Shown here piece by piece: positions 56,562 through 64,000 of a stretch of 64,000 nucleotides of DNA. The stretch spans positions 2,402,001-2,466,000 of the forward strand of contig NC_135565.1 in assembly GCF_964340395.1 (NCBI RefSeq). The letters run 5' to 3'. Position numbers and translations under genes: made by a program. The notes under the pieces are model-generated. The model was not told the DNA's origin. It made no database searches and saw nothing but the letters and a program-made list of their open reading frames with translations. The first letter of the stretch is position 1; every line of letters begins with the position of its first letter. The stretch comes from Glandiceps talaboti (taxonomy: Eukaryota > Hemichordata > Enteropneusta > Spengelidae).

Positions 56562-59500
56562 GTCAGTCAAGTCATTTATTTTACTCACAAATAAACTGAT
56601 TGTTGAGGTTTACAAATTATATAATTAAACTGATTGTCAAAGTTTACAAATTATAAAAAATTAAACTAATTGTTGAAGTTTGAAAGTATGACTGCAGAGA
56701 ACTTGTAAGAAGTGATTGAAATATGCCAATGCCAATACTCAATTCTCTCTCATCAAAACATTTTTTGTTGAGTTCTCTAAATTAAAATTCAATGCTTTGT
56801 GTTATTTCTGTCACGGAATTCATTTAGCCATATTTACATTTTCAGCTTGGGTTGTTACATGTAATTATTCAAGATTAAGTTAGGATTTGGTTGTATGGTT
56901 TTAAATGTCCATAATGATAACATTGGATAACATTGTGTCCATTTAATCAAAGTATATGGAAGTATTTTCATCTTTAGTTTATAATTTATTTTGACAGTCA
57001 GTGTGCAAAATTAACACCGGTTTATCGATCCGAGACCAACAGATTTCCGTTCAAACAGACAGTCTTTCAGAATTACAACAACCTGTCGGTCCTTATGACC
57101 AGTTGAAATTTGGAGTAAATAATAACATTTATTCAAAGATATACATGTATCCAATTTCACCTACTTGAATCCGATCTAGCTTATGTTACCTATTTTACTC
57201 TCGTTCAAGTCACATTATGTAAATTAACCTGTCAAGTGACAGAGCTACAATAAAGAAGGAAAATTTTCACATTACACCAATCTACAATGTAGCTCGCTAT
57301 GTGTTGTTGTCAATGTTGATATCATGTCTACATATGACGTAGTATACAGCATTTACTTTATAAAATTATGTTAGCAAACACATGATTGGTTAAATTTCTC
57401 TAATTATTTGTGTCTTGACTAATCAGAACGTCTTAGACATTCAGTCCCAATTTACACATTCAGTGTGTGCGTCTTTTTCCGCCATATATTAATCACTGTT
57501 GTAAAGTTTACTGTTCGAAGTGTATGAAATTTTTAACGTGATTGAGACAGTTCCACGTTGTATTTATAAGTATGTGGCGATATTTAGAAGGTGGCAATGA
57601 GCTTCTGAAGAAGAAGACGAAAGAGACACAGTGTTTTTTAACTTTTAAGGCTGGTACTAAAGCCGGTAAATGTTACCGGGTTTCCCCATCAATTTACCAG
57701 AGTTCCCCATGTCTGTGGCCATGATCAAAGCAAAATGACAGAAAACATATAAAATACTTTGAAAATGACGTTTTAACTAATAAAGAAGGCAAGTGAGCTT
57801 CGTAAAATATCTTCAGTACAATTACAATAGTACTTTTTGTGTAAAAACAGTAAAAAAAACAATGCATAGTCTGATTGTTTTCATTTTGATGCATATGATA
57901 ATGTATGTCCTGTCCTAATCAACATATAATCTTAGACACTAAATGTTGCAATTTTTGTTGCCACTATTGCATCATACACAGGTTCATAGTGGATGGACAC
58001 AGGACAGTACAGTCAACACATAACATTCCCACATCAAAAAACAACTCACACTGTAAGACATGTTTAGCCATAGTTCTCTTCATCATGTGCAGATTTTTTT
58101 TACACAGTCAGAGACGATACTCAATACACTGCTTCTTGTCACTGTGTGGATTGAAATTGAAATACAGCGAATACATATTTTTCAAGAGGGCTAGTTATCC
58201 GACAAAACTTTCTGCTATGATGAATTTATTGGTCTATGTTCGCTTAGAGTTGGAAAGCTACATCAGCTGTTGACACAGACAATGAATCTAACTTTTGGAT
58301 GATGTGATTCAGAATTTAGTGAATCGTACAGTGAGGAAGAAGAGGACTGTGATCTCTTAGAGATTGCAGATAATGTAGATTTAATGATTCATTCACCTAT
58401 ATTATCTACAATCTATGGATCTGTATTTGTACGGACTGAATACATTCAGTGAATAACCAAACAGATTATGCGAGAATGAATGTTCATAGTCTCTGGGTTC
58501 ATAGTTACAAATGAAAATCTCTACTCACAGAGTCACAAAATTACTTGGTTGTGAATCAAAAATTTGCTTCAAAGTTATTTTTTTGACTGAGTGGAAATTT
58601 TGAATTGTAAGAACAGATCGATGAAATAAAAGAGGATAGTAAACAATTCATTGTACTTTTATTTTACTTTATTATATCAAAAGATATGTTGTATCATCAA
58701 GTTCAAAATCATTTGATCTGTAAGTGGGGGGGGGGGGGGGGTTGATGTAGATACACATGTACAGCAGCTTTTGCTACCTGTTGGTCCTTATGACCAGTAC
58801 CGGGTAGTCATTTTCCCTTAATTTCACACACTGTTGACACTTGCAATTTTATTATTGAAAGTAATTCTCACTTCATTTTGTTATCAGTTGGAAGAAGTCC
58901 AAATTTCTTTTGATGGAGGTACAACTTCTATGAACTTTGCAGAGGCTGCCCTTCTCATCCAGAGTTCAACATGTGTTTACAGCAAGAAAGTAGAACATTT
59001 ATATAATCTAGTCTACCAAGCATTAGATATGGTCAGCAGTAAAAAGTAAGTTAAGTTTACACCTGGTTTCTTCTTCCAGGAAGATAGGAATAAGTTAAAG
59101 TGTACACCTAGTTTCTTCTTCCAGGAAGATAGGAATAAGTTAAAGTGTACACCTGGTTTCTTCTTCCAGTGTACACCGGGTTTGTTCCTCCAGTGTACAC
59201 CTGGTTTCTTCTTTCATGTACACCTGGTTTCTTCTTCCAGGAAGATAGGAATAAGTTAAAGTGTACACCTGGTTTCTTCTTCCAGTGTACACCGGGTTTG
59301 TTCCTCCAGTGTACACCTGGTTTCTTCTTTCATGTACACCTGGTTTCTTCTTCCAGGAAGATAGGAATAAGTTAAAGTGTACACCTGGTTTCTTCTTCCA
59401 GTGTACACCGGGTTTGTTCCTCCAGTGTACACCTGGTTTCTTCTTTCATGTACACCTGGTTTCTTCTTCCAGGAAGATAGGAATAAGTTAAAGTGTACAC

Positions 59501-62500
59501 CTGGTTTCTTCTTCCAGTGTACACCGGGTTTGTTCCTCCAGTGTACACCTGGTTTCTTCTTTCATGTACACCTGGTTTCTTCTTCCAGGAAGATAGGAAT
59601 AGGTTAAGTGTACACCTGGTTTCTTCTTCCAGTGTACACCTGGTTTCTTCTTTCATGTACACCTGGTTTCTTCAAGTGTACGCCTGGTTTCTTATTTCAG
59701 GGAGATAGGAGTCATGCATTATTCTGAGATGTTAGCTTGTCTTACTTCAATCTGATTAACATCTGATGGAGAAATCTGTACATGTATCTGTAAATATCAA
59801 AATGTAAAGTGAGTTGTCTAGTCTACATCAACCTTTTAATCTGTGTTACTGTCTAAGTATAGGTACATTTGTATATTAATGTCTGAATGTACAGTTGAAT
59901 AAACTGTATTACAATATTCAGATTGTATATTACATATAAGGCCAAAAACAAAAATTGTTTCTGGTCAGGACATTTTGTCTAAAGTGGTGTGATGACGTGA
60001 ATTGTTTTTATTATTCTTATCAAACCTGTCACTAAATCTACTATTTATGACAGTTACAATGTACATGTACTGTTCTGTTTATTTAGTACTTTAGAACAAG
60101 TGTGTATGTGGTGCAGATGTCATATGCTTGTTGATGATTGGCTCTGAAGTTGTCTTCACTGAAGTAGGGAGGGTCATTTTTGTGCTTCTCCTAGATCTGT
60201 AGACGAGACTGCATGGGCTAGACAAACACACACACAAAAAGAGTGGTGTAATGTGAAAATTCTCCTTCTTTATTTTTTGCCTATGAAGTAGAGTTTTAGA
60301 AAGCGAACAGTTTTGGTTGGAAAAGACAAATAGATTTTGTAGTACTTTTTAACTGAAAAGACTCCTTTTTACTTTTTTGCTCATACAGAAAAGTACAGCA
60401 AGCATCTACAAATAACCAGAATGATGGTCAGGACACATTAGGAGGTGAACAAGATGAAACTGTGAGTATCAGTTGCCATGGTTACTCACATAACTTTTCT
60501 GTTAATTCACATGGTGTACAAGTATCTTTGTCAGTGTTTGTCCTTCTGCAGGGTTTTAGCACCCAGATTACAGAGACAGGGCATGTAGTGAACTTTGCTA
60601 TATTGCAGCCAGGTAACAGAGACAGGCCACATAGGGAACTTTGCTATATTTCAAAATATTGTAATTTTAGCAGAGACAACCTGTAAAATTAAGGGAACTC
60701 AAGTAATGTGTGATTTATCTAACTCTATCGGAAAGTCTTTGATCAGATCATATTTACTTAATTACAAATAAAACCGAAATCTTCTTACAGTTTTCAACCC
60801 CATTCATCAAGGAATATTAACTTAATTACAAATAAAACCAATATCTACTTACAGTTTTCAACCCCATTCATCAAGGAATATTATCAATATTTGTTACAGC
60901 AATACCTTGATCTTGATGATTGTCAAGAAAATCCTAATATTGAGTTAAAAGAAGTTGAAACTCAGTTTATTGATGAGGTGAGTTAAATAATCTTTATTTT
61001 AGATTTTAAATGAGCACTCCCTAGTAAAGTGGTTCTTTTAGAATTTAAATGAGCACTCCCTAGTAAGGTGGTTCTTTTAGAATTTAAATGAGCACTCCCT
61101 AGTAAGGTGGTTCTTTTGAATTTAAATGAGCACTCCCTAGTAAAGTGGTTCTTTTTGAATTTAAATGAGCACTCCCTAGTAAAGTGGTTCTTTTGAAAAC
61201 AGATGAAAATGGACAACAGGAATATGGCAAACTATTGGTTGTATGATATTTGATATGACTTGGTAAATAACATACAATACAGTGTCTGACCACCAAGTTG
61301 TATAATATTTGATATGACTTGGTAAATAACATACAATGCAGTGTGTCTGACCACTAAGTTGTATGATATTTGATATGACTTGGTAAATAACATACAATGC
61401 AGTGTCTGACCACCAAATTGTATGATATTTGATATGACTTGGTAAATAACATACAATGCAGTGTCTGACCACCAAGTTGTATGATATTTGATGACTTGGT
61501 AAATAACATACAATGCAGTGTCTGACCACCAAGTTGTATGATATTTGATATGACTTGGTAAATAACATACAATGCAGTGTCTGACCACCAAGTTGTATGA
61601 TATTTGATATGACTTGGTAAATAACATACAATGCAGTGTCTGACCACCAAGTTGTATGATATTTGATATGACTTGGTATTTGACATACAATGCAGTGTCT
61701 GACCACCAAATTGTATGATATTTGATATGACTTGGTAAATAACATACAATGCAGTGTCTGACCACCAAATTGTATGATATTTGATATGACTTGGTAAATA
61801 ACATACAATGCAGTGTCTGACCACCAAATTGTATGATATTTGATATGACTTGGTAAATAACATACAATGCAGTGTCTGACCACCAAGTTGTATGATATTT
61901 GATATGACTTGGTAAATAACATACAATGCAGTGTCTGACCACTAAGTTGTATGATATTTGATATGACTTGGTAAATAACATACAATGCAGTGTCTGACCA
62001 CCAAGTTGTATGATATTTGATATGACTTGGTAAATAACATACAATGCAGTGTCTGACCACCAAGTTGTATAATATTTGATATGACTTGGTAAATAACATA
62101 CAATGCAGTGTCTGACCACTAAGTTGTATGATATTTGATATGACTTGGTAAATAACATACAATGCAGTGTCTGACCACCAAGTTGTATGATATTTGATAT
62201 GACTTGGTAAATAACATACAATACAGTGTCTGACCACCAAGTTGTATAATATTTGATATGACTTGGTAAATAACATACAATGCAGTGTCTGACCACCAAG
62301 TTGTATGATATTTGATATGACTTGGTAAATAACATACAATGCAGTGTCTGACCACCAAGTTGTATGATATTTGATATGACTTGGTAAATAACATACAATA
62401 CAGTGTCTGACCACCAAGTTGTATGATATTTGATATGACTTGGTAAATAACATACAATGCAGTGTCTGACCACCAAGTTGTATGATATTTGATATGACTT

Positions 62501-63702
62501 GGTAAATAACATACAATGCAGTGTCTGACCACCAAGTTGTATTATATTTGATATGACTTGGTAAATAACATACAATGCAGTGTGTCTGACCACCAAGTTG
62601 TATGATATTTGATATGACTTGGTAAATAACATACAATGCAGTGTCTGACCACTAAGTTGTATGATATTTGATATGACTTGGTAAATAACATACAATGCAG
62701 TGTCTGACCACCAAGTTGTATGATATTTGATATGACTTGGTAAATAACATACAATGCAGTGTCTGACCACCAAGTTGTATGATATTTGATATGACTTGGT
62801 AAATAACATACAATGCAGTGTCTGACCACCAAGTTGTATGATATTTGATAAGACTTGGTAAATAACATACAATGCAGTGTCTGACCACCAAGTTGTATGA
62901 TATTTGATATGACTTGGTAAATAACATACAATGCAGTGTCTGACCACCAAGTTGTATGATATTTGATATGACTTGGTAAATAACATACAATGCAGTGTCT
63001 GACCACTAAGTTGTATGATATTTGATAAGACTTGGTAAATAACATACAATGCAGTGTCTGACCATCAAGTTGTATAGCCTACTAATACCAGTTCTATTTG
63101 TGGTGTTGACTTGATGATTAAATATTATTTCCCAACCTTTTTCTTCTTTCAGCCAAGGAAAATATGAGAGACCTATTGGGTCATTTGTCACTACTCATCT
63201 AGTGACTCAGAGTGACAAACACACCTTAGGTCACGAGTGTTTTCAGGCTGAATGAAGAAAAATATTGGAGAATAACATAATTATACAATGTACCAGTGCT
63301 AGTGATATCACAGAAAAATTGGGGAAAGTAATGTCAATTTTGAACATTTTGACTCATATTTCAAAGACAGCAGAACCAGTGACATACAAATGTAGACACA
63401 CATTGTCATGACATAGATGCATGTTGTCGTGACGTAGAACAAACCGAGTATGTATTCCATATTTTTTGTCCATCTTGGCTTGTCCTTGGTTTATTGATTA
63501 TGCAACTAAATCACTGTCTCTTATTTTCACATATACACCCACATTCACACTCAAACCAGGTCACATTGATCAGTTGTCATGGGCAACGTGGTATTATAAT
63601 GATTATTTACTCTTAATTTCAGAATATGAACACTTCTGTCAGAACTCCATCTGCATTGCTAGGAGTTGAAGAATCAGAAAAAGCTGAAAAAATATTACTG
63701 AG
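56454..63702 (+). CDS. NCAPH2: NCAPH2 gene, first five coding exons (partial; 3' part beyond window)
   Basis: Condensin-2 complex subunit H2, the gamma-kleisin that bridges the SMC2/SMC4 heads and recruits the HEAT subunits of condensin II for mitotic chromosome assembly in the nucleus. Five exons give 165 residues from the N-terminus; human is about 605. Diagnostic matches to the human N-terminal domain are [52 protein letters not shown] and, after a variable acidic linker, MNT. It is head to head with LMF2, as in human. A segment equivalent to human residues between SLDDF and DFRMN was not found (see findings). Confidence 0.96.
56562..58887 (+). other. NCAPH2 intron A with degenerate element remnants
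   Basis: Contains CTGTCGGTCCTTATGACCAG (57080) and a near copy at 58776, a 31-bp segment (57249-57279) inverted at 60244-60274, a relative of the 74-bp unit (57655-57710), and a poly-G run (about 58726-58741). A 122-codon open frame at 57905-58273 and an acidic frame near 58311-58452 look like decayed transposon coding sequence. I cannot assign a family. Confidence 0.4.
58888..59045 (+). CDS. NCAPH2: NCAPH2 coding exon B
   Basis: 52 codons plus two bases: [20 protein letters not shown], then [20 protein letters not shown], then [12 protein letters not shown]. Human has ICISFDEGKTTMNFIEAALL and VYSKKVEYLYSLVYQALDFI. This is the core of the condensin II H2 N-terminal domain. Acceptor gttatcag|TTG, donor AAAAA|gtaagt, phases 0 and 2. 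A minisatellite begins at once beyond the donor. Confidence 0.97.
59046..59710 (+). repeat. 45/116-bp minisatellite starting at the NCAPH2 exon B donor
   Basis: About 5.5 units of 116 bp (landmarks 59145, 59261, 59377, 59493) with internal sub-repeats of ACACCTGGTTTCTTCTTCCAG. The unit's GAATAAGTTAAAGTGTACAC aligns with the exon B donor region AAGTAAGTTAAGTTTACAC, with the donor GT changed to AT. Each unit carries two to three pyrimidine-tract-AG motifs resembling 3' splice sites. Confidence 0.93.
59711..60388 (+). other. NCAPH2 intron B, 3' part
   Basis: Unique AT-rich sequence, except for the 31-bp segment at 60244-60274 that is the inverse of 57249-57279, and the acceptor tract of exon C. 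Confidence 0.5.
60389..60461 (+). CDS. NCAPH2: NCAPH2 coding exon C
   Basis: One base plus 24 codons: [20 protein letters not shown] then QDET. It is a low-complexity, polar linker. Human here has KQLSSVQEDRANGVASSG, so only composition and position support it. Acceptor ctcatacag|A, donor GAAACT|gtgagt, and both phases agree with neighbours. Confidence 0.8.
60545..60660 (+). repeat. Imperfect two-copy repeat
   Basis: Two copies of an approximately 50-bp unit containing ACAGAGACAGG and GAACTTTGCTATATT. In NCAPH2 intron C. Confidence 0.7.
60750..60884 (+). repeat. 64-bp duplication carrying an acceptor-like site before NCAPH2 exon D
   Basis: Two copies (landmarks 60757 and 60821) of CTTAATTACAAATAAAACC, then cttcttacag or ctacttacag, then TTTTCAACCCCATTCATCAA. 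The second reads in frame into exon D; the first hits a stop after nine codons. Confidence 0.85.
60900..60977 (+). CDS. NCAPH2: NCAPH2 coding exon D
   Basis: 26 codons: [20 protein letters not shown] then TQFIDE. Human has EFLSLDDFPDSRTNVDLKND, so the YLDLDD block is the anchor. Acceptor tttgttacag|CAA, donor GATGAG|gtgagt, phase 0 at both ends. An alternative acceptor at 60854 (ctacttacag) would add 15 in-frame codons ([15 protein letters not shown]); I cannot decide between them. Confidence 0.85.
61000..61198 (+). repeat. 39-bp minisatellite, 5 copies
   Basis: Unit core TTTAAATGAGCACTCCCTAG then TAAAGTGGTTCTTTT. Begins about 25 bp after the exon D donor. Confidence 0.94.
61235..63070 (+). 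repeat. 59-bp minisatellite, ~31 copies, in NCAPH2 intron D
   Basis: Unit core TGATATTTGATATGACTTGG, TAAATAACATACAATGCAGT and GTCTGACCACCAAGTTGTA. One copy is 3 bp short (61490) and others carry an extra GT. No stop codon occurs in any minus frame, producing a 605-codon artefactual open frame. Confidence 0.96.
63071..63622 (+). other. NCAPH2 intron D, 3' part
   Basis: Unique. A good acceptor-like site (ttcttctttcag at 63141-63152) is followed by CCAAGGAAAATATGA, which stops at once in the required phase, so I do not call an exon there. Confidence 0.5.
63623..63702 (+). CDS. NCAPH2: NCAPH2 coding exon E
   Basis: 26 codons plus two bases: [20 protein letters not shown] then AEKILL. Human has RMNTCTPHPSGAFMLEPEG, so MNT, the following Thr/Pro/Ser and the acidic tail match. 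Acceptor ttaatttcag|AAT, donor CTGAG|gtaaga, phases 0 and 2. A 62-bp array starts about 20 bp after the donor. Confidence 0.85.
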
Positions 63703-63719
63703 GTAAGAACTACTTATTC

Positions 63720-64000
63720 TATTACTCTGCATATAAATAGTGGTCAGATTAAGATGACACTCATTATACTAGATGACTTTCACCTACTCTGCATATAAAT
63801 AGTGGTCAGATTAAGATGACACTCATTATACTAGATGACTTTGACCTACTCTGTATATAAATAGTGGTGGGATTAAGATGACACTCATTATACTAGATGA
63901 CTTTGACCTACTCTGCATATAAATAGTGGTCAGATTAAGATGACACTCATTATACTAGATGACTTTGACCTACTCTGCATATAAATAGTGGTGGGATTAA
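63720..64000 (+). repeat. 62-bp minisatellite, at least 4.5 copies
   Basis: Unit core ACTCTGCATATAAATAGTGG, TCAGATTAAGATGACACTC and ATTATACTAGATGACTTTG; landmarks 63724, 63786, 63848, 63910, 63972. Starts about 20 bp after the exon E donor and continues off the right edge. Confidence 0.95.

Noticed and set aside
57905-58273. 122-codon Cys-rich frame that vaguely recalls a transposase C-terminal zinc finger
   Set aside because: Cysteine spacing does not fit a family I can name; left as a possible decayed element only.
61232-63049. 605-codon minus-strand open frame
   Set aside because: Entirely within the 59-bp tandem array, repeating peptide only, antisense inside an NCAPH2 intron, no splice or start context.
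63153-63240. Possible NCAPH2 exon after the strong acceptor at 63152
   Set aside because: In the phase required by exon D it reads PRKI then stop, and no suitable donor or homology follows.

Overview
This is nuclear DNA of a multicellular animal. It shows short coding exons with GT-AG introns, two genes recognisable as bilaterian orthologues, no operons, no ribosome-binding sites and very large tandem-repeat introns. The AT-rich single-copy DNA, many TACATGTA palindromes and the conserved chordate-type gene pair suggest a marine invertebrate, most likely a deuterostome. A cephalochordate is my best guess, because I recall (unchecked) intronic minisatellites that overlap splice sites in amphioxus. 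I cannot fix the species.

Layout. A lipase maturation factor gene (LMF2) runs on the minus strand from its start codon at 54107 off the left edge. Eleven coding exons are visible (54107-54014, 50857-50604, 39196-38945, 36355-36203, 32179-32068, 31113-30961, 26713-26608, 23842-23743, 21591-21409, 11376-11322, 9316-9203). They encode about 525 residues with every intron phase consistent; the last ~180 residues lie beyond position 1. A condensin II kleisin gene (NCAPH2) starts at 56454 on the plus strand and runs off the right edge, with five coding exons visible (165 residues). The two genes are head to head, as in human, and share the promoter interval 54108-56453.

Roughly three quarters of the window (my sum is about 48 kb of 64 kb) is minisatellite. 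There are about 21 different unit families with periods of 26 to 116 bp, nearly all inside introns. The largest are a 47-bp array (1-9142), a 38-bp array (11458-20563) and a 26-bp array (39266-49915). Several show higher-order duplication.

The main discovery-type signal is that many arrays are built from the gene's own splice junctions. At exons 4, 5 and 7 of LMF2 the exon 3' end plus its 5' splice site has been tandemly copied about 78, 13 and 11 times. At exon 9 the 3' splice site plus 71 nt of exon has been copied. NCAPH2 shows the same tendency. In nine of seventeen LMF2-intron arrays the sense-strand unit contains AG|GT, so each unit begins GT and ends AG and could in principle be spliced out whole. 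Separately, a 73-bp array at 24030-25580 carries about 20 copies of a sequence that fits the CTCF consensus at every position, all in one orientation.

The rest is single-copy intron, a foldback/TIR DNA-element insertion (37873-38926), a dispersed repeat (25581-26175), degenerate element remnants, and simple-sequence tracts. No RNA genes, CRISPR arrays or bacterial features were seen.
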